Assembly (NCBI RefSeq): GCF_002161595.1
Contig: NZ_NFID01000008.1
Location: 1 to 64,000 of the forward strand
From: Gemmiger sp. An50
GTDB taxonomy: Bacteria > Bacillota > Clostridia > Oscillospirales > Ruminococcaceae
DNA length: 64,000 bases
Direction of reading: 5' to 3'
The position numbers were made by a program, and so were the translations under genes. A model generated the notes under the pieces. That model saw only the letters and a program-made list of their open reading frames with translations. It was not told the origin of the DNA and did no database searches. Positions 53,051 to 62,299 of this stretch are shown here, piece by piece. Every line of letters begins with the position of its first letter. Positions within the stretch are counted from its first letter, which is position 1.

Positions 53051-54673
53051 TTATGCCAGGACCTGAGAGGTACGGCTCAGCTTCTGGGCGATGTTCAGCA
53101 CATGGTCGCCCACGCGCTCGAAGTCGGTGAGGATCTCGGAATAGAGGATGCAGCCCTCGTCGGTGCACTCGCCGTTCTTCATGCGGCGCATGTGGTTTTC
53201 CCGGAAACGACCTGTCATGTCGTCGATGGTCTGCTCCAGTTTGGCCGCATTGTCCAGCCGGGACTCACCGTGCAGGTAACGCAGCGCCTTGGCGCAGACG
53301 GTGCGCATCTCCATCAGCTCCTTGAGCGCCTCGTCCGACAGCTGGATGTTTTCCTTTTCCAGCCGCTGGCCATAGCCCAGGATGTTCATGGCATGGTCGC
53401 TGATGCGCTCGATGTTGCCCGCGATGCGGAAGCCGGAGGCCACAGCCGCCGAGTCCTCGGCGTTGGTCTCGCGCACCATGGCCTTGGCCACGTACTGGCT
53501 GATCTCCTTGTTGAGCAGGTCCACCAGTTCCTCGGTGCGGATGGCCTTTTCGGTCTTTTCATCCAGCCCGCTGATAACGGACTGGAAGGCGGCGTCCACG
53601 TTTTCGCTGGCCAGATCCAGCATGCGGCCCAGCTCCTGCTGCAGCTTGCCCAGCCATACAGCGGAGGAACCCAGGGTGGTCTTGTCCAGATAGGCAAGGC
53701 CCATCATCTCGCGCTTCTCCTCCTCGCTCTTCTCGGCAGGCTCCGGCAGGATGCGCTCGGTCAGCGTGGCCATCTGGGTGCCCAGAGGCAGCAGCAGCAG
53801 GGTGGTCACGATGTTGAACAGGGTGTGCATGTTGGCGATCTGGCCGGGGATGTTCTCCGGAGTGAACGACGCCACCAGAGCGGGCAGCGGGAACAGCACG
53901 CACACGATGGTGAAGATGATGGTACCGATGATGTTGAACATCAGGTGGATCAGGGTGGTGCGCTTGGCATTGCGGCTGGTGCCGATGCTGGCCAGCACCG
54001 CGGTGATGCAGGTACCGATGTTCTGACCGAACAGCACGAACACCGCGCTGGAGAAGCTGATCGCGCCGCTGGCGGCCAGCGCCTGCAGAATGCCCACGCT
54101 GGCGGAAGAGGACTGAATCAGAGCGGTGAATACCGCGCCCGCCAGGATGCCCAGGATCGGGTTCTCAAAGCGGGTCATCAGGGAAACGAAGGCGGGCTCA
54201 TCGGCCAGAGGCTTCATGGCGGCGCTCATCATGTCCATACCGATGAACAGCACACCCAGACCGGCCACGATGCTGCCGTAGTTGTGCAGCTTGGGGTTTT
54301 TGAAGAACACCACCAGCGCCACGCCCGCAAAGGCCATGAGCGGCGCCAGCGCGCCCACATCCAGGGCGATCAGCTGGCCGGTGATGGTAGTACCGATGTT
54401 GGCGCCCATGATGATCCACACCGCCTGGCGCAGGCTCATCAGACCACTGTTTACGAAACCAACCACCATGACCGTGGTTGCGCTGGACGACTGGATCACC
54501 GCGGTGATGCCCGCACCCACCGCAACGCCCAGAAAACGGTTGGCGGTGAGCTTTTCCAGAATGCTCTTCATCCGGTTGCCGGCCGCGGCCTCCAGGCCGC
54601 TGCTCATCATGTGCATGCCGTAAAGGAAGAGCGCAAGGCCTCCCAGAAGGCTTAGAACATTTGCAAGCTGCAT
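53051..54673 (-). CDS. Na/phosphate symporter with PhoU-like domain
   Basis: 540 residues. The N-terminal part (about 1-310) has the duplicated Na/Pi-cotransporter repeat with GAGITAVIQSSSATTVMVVGFVNSG and FTALIQSSSASVGILQALA. The C-terminal part (about 340-540) is a PhoU-type helical bundle (ERISDHAMNILGYGQRLEKENIQLS, DFERVGDHVLNIAQKLS). Members of this family (NptA/YjbB type) move phosphate with sodium; the PhoU part is regulatory. Single gene with its own terminator. Confidence 0.94.
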   Translation of the reverse strand: MQLANVLSLLGGLALFLYGMHMMSSGLEAAAGNRMKSILEKLTANRFLGVAVGAGITAVIQSSSATTVMVVGFVNSGLMSLRQAVWIIMGANIGTTITGQLIALDVGALAPLMAFAGVALVVFFKNPKLHNYGSIVAGLGVLFIGMDMMSAAMKPLADEPAFVSLMTRFENPILGILAGAVFTALIQSSSASVGILQALAASGAISFSSAVFVLFGQNIGTCITAVLASIGTSRNAKRTTLIHLMFNIIGTIIFTIVCVLFPLPALVASFTPENIPGQIANMHTLFNIVTTLLLLPLGTQMATLTERILPEPAEKSEEEKREMMGLAYLDKTTLGSSAVWLGKLQQELGRMLDLASENVDAAFQSVISGLDEKTEKAIRTEELVDLLNKEISQYVAKAMVRETNAEDSAAVASGFRIAGNIERISDHAMNILGYGQRLEKENIQLSDEALKELMEMRTVCAKALRYLHGESRLDNAAKLEQTIDDMTGRFRENHMRRMKNGECTDEGCILYSEILTDFERVGDHVLNIAQKLSRTSQVLA

Positions 54674-54775
54674 GATTTTTCCTCCTGCTTTTCGGGCCGG
54701 TATCCTTCCGCGCCCGTTTCGCTGTTTCTCAAATTTTACTTAGATTTTATGGGTCCATAATATTAATACCGTAAA

Positions 54776-54807
54776 TGAAAAGCCCCGGTCAACAGACCGG
54801 GGCAAAA
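54776..54807 (-). terminator. Terminator of the spoVA operon
   Basis: Minus-strand GCCCCGGTC/GACCGGGGC stem followed by TTTTCATTT, about 55 bases after spoVAE. Confidence 0.85.
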
Positions 54808-54862
54808 CTTTACATAGATTTTTCATTCCAGTGCAAAAAACCGGATTTTCTTTGCACAATTG

Positions 54863-55219
54863 TCAGTTCTGGTCCCTTGGGTGCCCCAGCGCCGCTGCCG
54901 CCACGCCGCAGATCAGACTGGCTGTGACTCCGGCTCCCGCAGCGGCAAAGCCCCCGGCAAGAATTCCCAGCAGGCCCATCCGGTCCACCGCGTCGATCAC
55001 GCCCTGGGCCAGCAGATGCCCGAAGCCGGTGAGCGGCACCGTTGCCCCGGCCCCCGCCAGCTCCACCAGCGGTCCGTACAGTCCCAGGGCGGACAGCACC
55101 ACCCCGCTCACCACGTAGGTCACCAGAATCCGGGCCGGAGTCAGGCTGGTCAGGTCGATGAGCACCTGACCGATAACGCACAGCGCGCCGCCCACCAGAA
55201 ACGCCCACAGATAACTCAT
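54863..55219 (-). CDS. spoVAE: Stage V sporulation protein AE
   Basis: 118 residues from the ATG at 55219, which overlaps the spoVAD stop as ATGA. Hydrophobic membrane protein with FLVGGALCVIGQVLIDLTSLTPARILVTYVVSGVVLSALGLY and the GAGATVPLTGFGHLLAQGV block shared with SpoVAC. Part of the channel that moves dipicolinate into the forespore. Confidence 0.95.
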   Translation of the reverse strand: MSYLWAFLVGGALCVIGQVLIDLTSLTPARILVTYVVSGVVLSALGLYGPLVELAGAGATVPLTGFGHLLAQGVIDAVDRMGLLGILAGGFAAAGAGVTASLICGVAAAALGHPRDQN

Positions 55220-56250
55220 ACGCTTTCCTCCCTTTGGGCGCTCAGCTCCACCAGATGGGCCACGCCCGGAATGCTCTCGCCCTGCAAAAAGGTGATCTGG
55301 CTCATCAGCGCTCCGGTGGACAAAAACAGCACCCGGTTCAGCTCCCCCTTTTGCAGGGCAGGCAGCACGCTGGCGCACAGCACACTGGCCGAGCAGCCTG
55401 CACCGCTGCCCCCGGCCTGCACGTCCTGATGCTGCACATCATATAAAGTAAGGCCGCAGTCCCGGTGATTTTTCAGGTCCACATCCTCCTTTTCCAGCAG
55501 TTCCTTCAAAAGGCGGGTGCCCACGATACCCAAATCGCCTGTATATACCGCGTCGAACTGACAGGGAGTTCGGCCGGTGTCCTCACAGTAGCGCAGGATG
55601 GTCTCGGCGGCGGCGGGGGCCATGGCCGCGCCCATGTTGTTGATGTCGCAGATCTCATAGTCCCGCACCCGGCCGAAGGTGACCGCCCGCACATAGGGCC
55701 CCGGGCCCTGGGGCTCCACCAGGCAGCAGCCCGCGGCGGTGGCGGTCCACTGGGCGGTGGGGGTTCGCTTGCCCCCGTAGGTGAGGGGAGTGCGGAACTG
55801 CCGCTCGGCCGCGCAGAAGTGGCTGCTGGCCAGTGCCGCCGCCCGCGAAACACAGCCGCCCGCCGCCAGGCAGGCAGCCAGGCCCACTGCCTCGGCCATG
55901 GTGCTGCATGCGCCGTACAATCCTGCAAAGGGCGCGTCCAGCGCCCGCATGGTGTAGCCGGTGGCGGTGCACTGGTTCTGCAAATCGCCCCCCAGCACCA
56001 GATCCAGCATCTGGGGAGTGCAGCGGCCCTTTTTCAGCGCCAGGTCCAGGCAATAGCGCTGCAGGCGGCTCTCGGCCTTTTCCCAGGTGAGCTCCCCCAG
56101 CGTATTCTCCTCAAACAGCAGGTCGAACTTTGCCGCCAGGGGGCCCTCGCTCTCCCGCTTGCCGCCCACGGCGGCAAAGGCCGAGATGCAGGGCGGGTCC
56201 TGAAAGCGGATGGTATCGCCGGTACGCACGGCGCTCGTCATGGTTCTCAT
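55216..56250 (-). CDS. spoVAD: Stage V sporulation protein AD
   Basis: 344 residues. Soluble thiolase-fold protein that binds dipicolinic acid. Characteristic text: DTIRFQDPPCISAFAAVGGKRESEGPLAAKFD, YGACSTMAEAVGLAA, TPTAQWTATAAGCCLV, YDVQHQDVQAGGSGAGCSASVL. ATG at 56250; 20 bases from the spoVAC stop. Confidence 0.97.
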   Translation of the reverse strand: MRTMTSAVRTGDTIRFQDPPCISAFAAVGGKRESEGPLAAKFDLLFEENTLGELTWEKAESRLQRYCLDLALKKGRCTPQMLDLVLGGDLQNQCTATGYTMRALDAPFAGLYGACSTMAEAVGLAACLAAGGCVSRAAALASSHFCAAERQFRTPLTYGGKRTPTAQWTATAAGCCLVEPQGPGPYVRAVTFGRVRDYEICDINNMGAAMAPAAAETILRYCEDTGRTPCQFDAVYTGDLGIVGTRLLKELLEKEDVDLKNHRDCGLTLYDVQHQDVQAGGSGAGCSASVLCASVLPALQKGELNRVLFLSTGALMSQITFLQGESIPGVAHLVELSAQREESV

Positions 56251-56270
56251 TCCTTCCCCTTATTTATTCC

Positions 56271-56717
56271 TTATATGAACGGCCGCAGCAGGTGGTAGAT
56301 CAGCCCCCACACCGCGCTGGCGGCCAGGCCGTAAACCACCACCGGCCCGGCGATCAGGAACATCTTTGCCCCCACGCCGGGCACAAAGCCCTCCGACCGG
56401 TATTCAATGGCGCTGCTCACCACCGAGTTGGCGAAACCGGTGATGGGCACCAGCGTGCCCGCCCCGGCTTTTGTGGCCATCTTCTGGTACCAGCCCAGCG
56501 AGGTGAGCACCGCGCTGAACAGGATCAATGTCACACTGGTCATGGCCGAAGCGTCGCTGAGCACGAAGCCCTTGGCCAGATACGCCCGCCGCAGCACCTC
56601 GCCCACCAGGCAGATGCCGCCGCCCACAAAAAACGACCACAGGCAGTCCTTTCCCAACTTGGAGTGTGGGCTGGCCCGCCGGTTCATTTCGTCGTATTCC
56701 CGGGGCGTGATCTTCAT
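56271..56717 (-). CDS. spoVAC: Stage V sporulation protein AC
   Basis: 148 residues from the ATG at 56717 (AAGGAG upstream). Membrane protein with mechanosensitive channel activity in the spore. Blocks: GKDCLWSFFVGGGICLVGEVLRRAYL, KAGAGTLVPITGFANSVVSSAIEYRSEGFVPGVGAKMFLIAGPVVVYG. First gene of a compact spoVAC-AD-AE set; spoVAA, AB, AEa and AF are not adjacent. Confidence 0.96.
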   Translation of the reverse strand: MKITPREYDEMNRRASPHSKLGKDCLWSFFVGGGICLVGEVLRRAYLAKGFVLSDASAMTSVTLILFSAVLTSLGWYQKMATKAGAGTLVPITGFANSVVSSAIEYRSEGFVPGVGAKMFLIAGPVVVYGLAASAVWGLIYHLLRPFI

Positions 56718-56812
56718 GGCAAACTTCTCCTTTTTCAAATGGTCTTGCCGGTAGTATTTCCGCCGCCGGGGGACCGTATGCGCCAAAGGGCGGCAAAAAT
56801 GAGGATTGACTA

Positions 56813-56841
56813 TTGTCAGGGCCCGTCGGCTGGTGTAGAAT
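56813..56841 (+). promoter_or_regulatory. Promoter of pyrB
   Basis: TTGTCA (56813-56818), 17-bp spacer, TAGAAT (56836-56841), 31 bases before the start codon. The short leader leaves no room for a PyrR-type attenuator. Confidence 0.7.
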
Positions 56842-56872
56842 AGGAACGATAATAACAAAGGGGGACTACCTT

Positions 56873-57943
56873 GTGAAGAAACTGATCAGTCCGTTGGATC
56901 TTTCCACCGCCGAGATCGACCAGCTGCTTGCTCTGGCCGATCGTATTATCGACGACCCCGCCGCCTATGCACACAAATGCGACGGCAAGATCCTTGCCAC
57001 CCTGTTTTTTGAACCCAGCACCCGCACCCGCCTGAGCTTTGAATCCGCGATGCTCCGGCTGGGCGGCAAGGTGTTGGGTTTTTCTTCGGCCAATTCCTCC
57101 AGCGCCGCCAAGGGCGAGACGGTGGCCGACACCGCCCGCATGGCCCAGTGCTATGCGGACATCATCGCCATGCGCCATCCCAAGGAGGGCGCGGCCACTG
57201 CGGCGGCTGCCAAGGTCAAATGCCCGCTGATCAACGCGGGTGACGGCGGCCACCAGCATCCCACCCAGACCCTCACCGACCTGCTCACCATTCACCGGCT
57301 GAAGGGCCGTCTGGATCATCTGACCATCGGTCTGTGCGGCGATCTGAAGTTCGGCCGCACGGTGCACAGCCTGATCCGGGCCATGATGCGCTACGAGGGC
57401 ATCCGGTTCGTGCTGGTGAGCCCGAAAGAGCTGATGATCCCGGACTACATCCGGGACGACATGACTGCCGCCGGCTTCCCCATCCGGGAGGTGGAGAACC
57501 TGGAGGACGCCATCGGCGAGATGGACATTCTCTACATGACCCGCGTGCAGGGCGAGCGCTTCGCGGACCAGGAGGAATTTTTGCGCCTGCGGGACCATTA
57601 CATCCTGGACGCCGCCAAGATGGCGCTGGCAAAGCCGGACATGATCGTGATGCATCCGCTGCCCCGTGTGAACGAGATCGCCACCGAGGTGGACGACGAT
57701 CCCCGGGCAGCTTACTTCGAGCAGGCGAACTTCGGCCGCTTTGTTCGCATGGCGCTGATTCTGACCATGCTGGAAAGCCAGACCGACAACCAGGTGATTC
57801 CGGAGCACACCGAGGTGCTGGGCGACTGCCAGAACCCCCACTGCATCACCCGGGTGGAATCCTCGCTGCCCCGGCTCTACACCCGCAGCGAAAAGGGCGT
57901 ATGCCGCTGCGTATACTGCGAGCACGAGTATCATCTGGGCTAA
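56873..57943 (+). CDS. pyrB: Aspartate carbamoyltransferase fused to a PyrI-type zinc domain
   Basis: 356 residues from a GTG at 56873, behind AAGGGGG. The first ~307 residues are the catalytic chain: [16 protein letters not shown] (carbamoyl-phosphate loop, STRTR 49-53), [12 protein letters not shown] and [10 protein letters not shown]. It condenses aspartate and carbamoyl phosphate in pyrimidine synthesis. Residues about 310-356 hold four cysteines, Cys319-x4-Cys324-x21-Cys346-x2-Cys349 (CQNPHC...CVYC), matching the spacing of the zinc domain of the PyrI regulatory chain. The nucleotide-binding half of PyrI is absent. Stand-alone gene with its own terminator. Confidence 0.95.
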   Translation: MKKLISPLDLSTAEIDQLLALADRIIDDPAAYAHKCDGKILATLFFEPSTRTRLSFESAMLRLGGKVLGFSSANSSSAAKGETVADTARMAQCYADIIAMRHPKEGAATAAAAKVKCPLINAGDGGHQHPTQTLTDLLTIHRLKGRLDHLTIGLCGDLKFGRTVHSLIRAMMRYEGIRFVLVSPKELMIPDYIRDDMTAAGFPIREVENLEDAIGEMDILYMTRVQGERFADQEEFLRLRDHYILDAAKMALAKPDMIVMHPLPRVNEIATEVDDDPRAAYFEQANFGRFVRMALILTMLESQTDNQVIPEHTEVLGDCQNPHCITRVESSLPRLYTRSEKGVCRCVYCEHEYHLG

Positions 57944-57954
57944 CGGCCTCTCTC

Positions 57955-57990
57955 ACGCCTGCCTGGCAGAGCCAGGCAGGCGTATTTTTT
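57955..57990 (+). terminator. Terminator of pyrB
   Basis: ACGCCTGCCTGGC/GCCAGGCAGGCGT stem, 3-base loop, followed by ATTTTTT. Confidence 0.9.
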
Positions 57991-58066
57991 CATGGGCTGT
58001 TCACGAACCGGCCATAAAAAATGCTATAATATAAAATACTATTATAAGAAACCGAGGTTTTGATCT

Positions 58067-58990
58067 ATGCAGTGGACCGATATCCGCATCACCGTACCCA
58101 AGGCCCAGGCAGAAACCGCCGAGGCCATCGCCACCGGAATTTCCGGCGGCGGCATCTACATCGAGGACTATTCCGACCTGGAGACCCAGGTGGAGCAGAT
58201 CGCCCATGTGGACCTGATCGAGCAGGAGCTTCTGGACAAGGACCGCACCAAGGTGATCGTGCATCTGTATCTGGCGCCGGACGAGAACCCCGCCGAGGTG
58301 GTGGAGCTGATCCGCGGCCGCCTGGCCGCCGCCGAGGTGGATTACACTCTGGCCGCCGAGGGCGTGGAGCAGGACGACTGGGAAAACGGCTGGAAGGCCT
58401 ATTACCACGCCCTGACCATCGGCGAGCGTCTGGCCATCGTGCCCAGCTGGGAGCAGTTCGACACCGACCGCGTGGTCATCAAGCTGGACCCGGGCATGGC
58501 CTTCGGCACCGGCACCCACGAGACCACCGCCCTCTGCCTGGAGGTTCTGGACGGTCTTGTGAAGGGCGGCGAGCGGATGCTGGACATCGGCACCGGCAGC
58601 GGCATTCTGGCCATTGCGGCCCTGAAGCTGGGCGCGGCCAGCGCCGAGGGCGTGGACATCGACCCCATGTGCGTGCGCACCGCCGGTGAGAACGCCGCCC
58701 TGAATGGAGTGGACAATAAGCTGAAGGTGCTGATCGGCGATCTGTCCGACAAGGCCACCGGTACCTACAACATCATCACCGCCAACATCGTGGCCAACGC
58801 CATCCTGAGCCTGGCGCCCCACGTGCCTGCCCTGATGGCCCCCGGCGCCACCTTCATCGCCAGCGGCGTGATCGACACCCGCCGGGACGAGGTGGTGGAG
58901 GGCCTGCGCGCCGCCGGTCTGAACGTGGTCGAGGTGCGTGAGCAGAACGGCTGGGTGGCCATCCTGTGCAAAAACGGGGGCGAAGCCTGA
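58067..58990 (+). CDS. prmA: Ribosomal protein L11 methyltransferase
   Basis: 307 residues. N-terminal L11-recognition domain (about 1-90), then a class I SAM domain: DPGMAFGTGTHETTALCLEVL, MLDIGTGSGILAIAALKLGA (SAM-binding), VDIDPMCVRTA and NIITANIVANAIL. It methylates L11. GAGG lies upstream of the ATG; a TATAAT at 58025-58030 is a probable -10. It is 1 base from rsmE, the usual pairing. Confidence 0.96.
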   Translation: MQWTDIRITVPKAQAETAEAIATGISGGGIYIEDYSDLETQVEQIAHVDLIEQELLDKDRTKVIVHLYLAPDENPAEVVELIRGRLAAAEVDYTLAAEGVEQDDWENGWKAYYHALTIGERLAIVPSWEQFDTDRVVIKLDPGMAFGTGTHETTALCLEVLDGLVKGGERMLDIGTGSGILAIAALKLGAASAEGVDIDPMCVRTAGENAALNGVDNKLKVLIGDLSDKATGTYNIITANIVANAILSLAPHVPALMAPGATFIASGVIDTRRDEVVEGLRAAGLNVVEVREQNGWVAILCKNGGEA

Positions 58991-58991
58991 G

Positions 58992-59714
58992 ATGCCGCAC
59001 CGCTATTTTACCAGTGAGATCGACGGCGATACCGCGCGCATTACCGGGGCCGACGCCCATCACCTGGGTAAGGTGATGCGGGCAAAGACCGGCGAGCAGG
59101 TGATTCTGTGCGACGGCGCGGGCTTTGACTACGACGGCGTGATCACCGCCATCGAGCCGGAAGAGGTGACCCTCACCGTTTCCGGCAAGCGGCCCTGCAC
59201 CGCCGAACCCAAGGCAAAGGTCACCGTCTTCGCGGGCTACCCCAAGCAGGATAAGCTGGAGCTGATTTTGCAGAAATCCGTGGAGCTGGGGGCCGAGCGC
59301 ATCGTGCCTTTTTTCAGCCGGTTCTGCGTGGTGACCCCCAAAAAAGAGGACCAGAAGAACCAGCGCTACGTGCGCATTGCCGCCGAGGCCGCCAAGCAGT
59401 GCGGCCGGGGCATTCTGCCCCAGGTGGAGCTGCCGCTGAACATTGGCCAGCTGCCGGGGCGCTTTTCCGAGTTTGACGCGGTGCTCTTTTTCTACGAGAA
59501 AGGCGGCCGGCCGCTGCGCCAGTGTGTGCCCGCCGAAGGCGGCCGCATCGCCCTGATCACCGGAGCGGAGGGCGGCTTCTCGGAGGAGGAGGCACAGGCG
59601 CTCATTGACGCGGGCGCCACCCCCGTGGGCCTTGGTCCCCGCATTCTGCGGTGTGAGACCGCGCCCATTGCCGCTCTGGCCGCAGTGATGACCCTGACCG
59701 GCGATCTGGAGTAA
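58992..59714 (+). CDS. rsmE: 16S rRNA m3U1498 methyltransferase
   Basis: 240 residues from the ATG at 58992. N-terminal PUA-like domain (MPHRYFTSE...ITGADAHHLGKVMRAKTGEQVILCDG), then a SPOUT methyltransferase knot: LILQKSVELGAERIVPF, EAAKQCGRGILPQV, ALITGAEGGFSEEEAQ, GLGPRILRCETAPIAAL. Co-transcribed with prmA. Confidence 0.97.
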   Translation: MPHRYFTSEIDGDTARITGADAHHLGKVMRAKTGEQVILCDGAGFDYDGVITAIEPEEVTLTVSGKRPCTAEPKAKVTVFAGYPKQDKLELILQKSVELGAERIVPFFSRFCVVTPKKEDQKNQRYVRIAAEAAKQCGRGILPQVELPLNIGQLPGRFSEFDAVLFFYEKGGRPLRQCVPAEGGRIALITGAEGGFSEEEAQALIDAGATPVGLGPRILRCETAPIAALAAVMTLTGDLE

Positions 59715-59747
59715 TCCGTACCCCTTCCGAAAGGAGATCTTTGCGCT

Positions 59748-60449
59748 ATGAACCACCCCCTTGCATCCCCCCGTGCCCGCCGCTGGGCCGCAGCCGCAGC
59801 TCTGCTGCTGGTCTGCCTGGCAGGCGGCGCGGTCGTGCTGGCATTCCGCAACGAGCTTTGGGCCATTCTGACCAGCCAGGCCGCCCGGGACCAGTTCATC
59901 GGCTGGGTGCAGAGCAAGGGGATCTGGGGTATCCTGGTGTTCCTGGCGCTGCAGATCCTGCAGGTGGTGGTGGCCGTGCTTCCCGGCGAACCGGTGGAGC
60001 TGATGGCCGGCGCTTTGTTCGGACCGGTGGGCGGCCTGCTCATCTGTCTGGCGGGGATTCTTTTGGGCAGCATGTTCATCTATGCCGCCATGAAGCTGCT
60101 GGGCGCAAAGGCCGTTCCCGCCCAGGCCTTTCACAAGTACCGCTTCTTGCAGGACGAACAGCGGGCGCGGCGGGCGCTGTATCTGTTGTTTTTCCTGCCC
60201 GGCACCCCCAAGGATATGCTCACCTACATCGGCCCTTTTCTGCCGGTGAAACCGGGGGAGTTCTTCTTCATCTGTACCCTGGCGCGCATCCCCAGCGTGG
60301 TCACCAGTACGGTGGCCGGAAGCAGCCTGGCGGGCGGCGGTGTTCTGGTGCCCATCGTGATCTTTGTGGTCATGGGCGCACTGGGCCTTGCCTGCCTGTA
60401 CGGCGAGCAGCGCATTCTGGACTGGCTGCACCGCAGGAAAGAAACCTGA
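59748..60449 (+). CDS. VTT-domain (TVP38/DedA-like) membrane protein
   Basis: 233 residues. First helix at about 13-35, then a VTT core (about 65-205): LALQILQVVVAVLPGEPVELMAGALFGPVGGLLICLAGILLGS and FFLPGTPKDMLTYIGPFLPV. Family members are linked to lipid scrambling and membrane homeostasis. AAAGGAGA lies upstream; 33 bases after rsmE, probably in the same transcript. Confidence 0.9.
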   Translation: MNHPLASPRARRWAAAAALLLVCLAGGAVVLAFRNELWAILTSQAARDQFIGWVQSKGIWGILVFLALQILQVVVAVLPGEPVELMAGALFGPVGGLLICLAGILLGSMFIYAAMKLLGAKAVPAQAFHKYRFLQDEQRARRALYLLFFLPGTPKDMLTYIGPFLPVKPGEFFFICTLARIPSVVTSTVAGSSLAGGGVLVPIVIFVVMGALGLACLYGEQRILDWLHRRKET

Positions 60450-60457
60450 GTCTTTTC

Positions 60458-60497
60458 ACCCTCCCTGGTATAAAACCAGGGAGGGTTCGTTTTTTGG
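60458..60497 (+). terminator. Terminator after the VTT gene
   Basis: ACCCTCCCTGGT/ACCAGGGAGGGT stem followed by TCGTTTTTTGG. Confidence 0.9.
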
Positions 60498-60623
60498 TAA
60501 CGCTGGAAATTCCGGCCATTGTGTGCTACAATTTTTTTAACAGTGATTCCTCGCCCTGTATCTTCTGCGGGCAGTGTCACAAGCGGGCAGGGGCCCGCAA
60601 ACAGGAAATGGAGTGGTTTTTTC

Positions 60624-61493
60624 ATGGCAGAATATGTGTTGTTCACCGATTCCACCACCGATCTGCCGGTGGAACTGGTGCAGGAGATGCAGGTGGAGGT
60701 AATGCCCCTGGTGTTTACGCTGGGCGACAAGCATTACCGCAATTATCCCGATAACCGGGAGCTTTCCCCCAAGGAATTCTACGACCGGCTGCGGGCCGGT
60801 GAGGTGAGCACCACCAGCCAGATCAACCAGGCGGATTTCCTGGACACCTTCACCCCCGTTCTGGAGCAGGGCAAGGACATTCTGTATCTGGCCTTTTCCA
60901 GCGGTCTTTCCGGCACCTTCAATTCCGCCCGTCTGGCCGCCGAGGAGCTGCGGGAGCAGTTTCCCGAACGGACCATCGAGGTGATCGACACCCTGCAGGC
61001 CAGCATGGGCGAGGGTCTGGCCGTGTATTATGCCGCCTGCCTGAAAAATGAGGGCAAGAGCCTGCGGGAGGTGGCGGACTGGTTTGTGGCCAACCGCCAG
61101 TCCATCTGCGCCTGGTTCACGGTGGACGACCTGATGTTCCTGAAGCGGGGCGGCCGTGTGAGCGGCGCGGCGGCGGTGGCCGGTACCCTGCTGGGCATCA
61201 AGCCGGTGCTTCATGTGGACGAGGAAGGCAAGCTGATCCCCATGGAGAAAGTGCGCGGGCGCAAGGCCAGCCTGGACGCGCTGGTCAAGCACTTTGCCGC
61301 CAGCACCTACGACCGCAGCGAGCAGGTGGTCTTTGTGAGCCACGGCGACTGCCTGGAGGACTGCCGCTATGTGGCCGACAAGATCGCGGCCCTGGGCGTA
61401 AAGCGGGTGTGCATCTCCACCATCGGCCCGGTGATCGGCGCTCATTCCGGCCCCGGCACTGTGGCCCTGTTCTTCCGGGCGCACAAGCGCTGA
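60624..61493 (+). CDS. degV: DegV-family fatty-acid-binding protein
   Basis: 289 residues from the ATG at 60624. DegV proteins bind a fatty acid and in several Firmicutes act as FakB, supplying the fatty acid kinase FakA. Signatures: FTDSTTDLP at the N-terminus, TTSQINQADFLDTF, AFSSGLSGTFNSARLAAEEL, EVIDTLQASMGEGL, and FLKRGGRVSGAAAVAGTLLGIKPVL. A possible -10 TACAAT lies about 90 bases upstream. Confidence 0.95.
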   Translation: MAEYVLFTDSTTDLPVELVQEMQVEVMPLVFTLGDKHYRNYPDNRELSPKEFYDRLRAGEVSTTSQINQADFLDTFTPVLEQGKDILYLAFSSGLSGTFNSARLAAEELREQFPERTIEVIDTLQASMGEGLAVYYAACLKNEGKSLREVADWFVANRQSICAWFTVDDLMFLKRGGRVSGAAAVAGTLLGIKPVLHVDEEGKLIPMEKVRGRKASLDALVKHFAASTYDRSEQVVFVSHGDCLEDCRYVADKIAALGVKRVCISTIGPVIGAHSGPGTVALFFRAHKR

Positions 61494-61507
61494 CCCGTTT
61501 TCATTGA

Positions 61508-61546
61508 AAAAAGCAAAGGCGAAGATTCCTCGCCTTTGCTTTTTTA
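61508..61546. terminator. Bidirectional terminator
   Basis: AAAAAGCAAAGGCGA pairs with TCGCCTTTGCTTTTT around a short loop; U-rich on both sides, between converging genes. Confidence 0.9.
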
Positions 61547-61561
61547 TTGCCGTATATGGAC

Positions 61562-62284
61562 TTATGCCTTTTCTTCAGTCTTTTTCGCCGTCTTGGGGAT
61601 CATCTGAATCACGCCCAGCTTATACAGCACCCAGGCGCAGCCCACGGTGAGGCCCATGCACGCGATCATCACATAACCGATCAGCGGCGCAAGGGGATAG
61701 ACCAGGTTCACGCCTGCCACCAGCAGTACCGGTAAAATCATGCAGGTCAGCTTCCGCTTGGCCACATAGGTGCCGCAGCTGTTGTTCAGCATTCCCAGCA
61801 TCAGGGAGCCGAACAGGGCGGGGATCATGTAAGGGGTGGCAGTCTGGATGCGGGGATCGGTGAGCAGGGGCTGCAGGGGAGCCAGCAGCAGCACGCCCAG
61901 CGCGATCACAATGGTGGTCACAATGGAGGAAGTAGCGATGGCAATGCTGGAAACGGTATCGCCCTCATCACTGCCCTGGGAGACGTCCATCATGGCCATC
62001 GCGCTCATGGCGCAGGGGAGTTTCAGGTTGCCGATGTTGCCCGTGAGGAACGCGATGTAGGAAGAAGAGCCGATGATGGGTGCGTAGCTCAGCACCTCAA
62101 TGATATTGGTGGGCAGGAACACCGCCAGCAGGCCGCCGCCCACCGCGAAAATGGCGCCGATGTTTTCCGTCCACATATCATAGACTGTGCTGACAATCGC
62201 GGGAATCCCCAGCATGATCACAATGCCGATGATTACGCCGATCCGACCAAACCGGTGCGTGCGGTCAAAGCAACTTTTTTCCAT
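61562..62284 (-). CDS. Multi-pass membrane protein, probable transporter subunit
   Basis: 240 residues with about six hydrophobic helices, no recognised catalytic motif. GGGAGG lies upstream of the ATG at 62284. It follows the smaller membrane-protein gene by 15 bases and lies downstream of an M20 peptidase gene, suggesting a two-part carrier for the peptidase's substrate or product. I do not recognise the family with confidence. Confidence 0.75.
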   Translation of the reverse strand: MEKSCFDRTHRFGRIGVIIGIVIMLGIPAIVSTVYDMWTENIGAIFAVGGGLLAVFLPTNIIEVLSYAPIIGSSSYIAFLTGNIGNLKLPCAMSAMAMMDVSQGSDEGDTVSSIAIATSSIVTTIVIALGVLLLAPLQPLLTDPRIQTATPYMIPALFGSLMLGMLNNSCGTYVAKRKLTCMILPVLLVAGVNLVYPLAPLIGYVMIACMGLTVGCAWVLYKLGVIQMIPKTAKKTEEKA

Positions 62285-62299
62285 GTTTCATTCCTCCCA

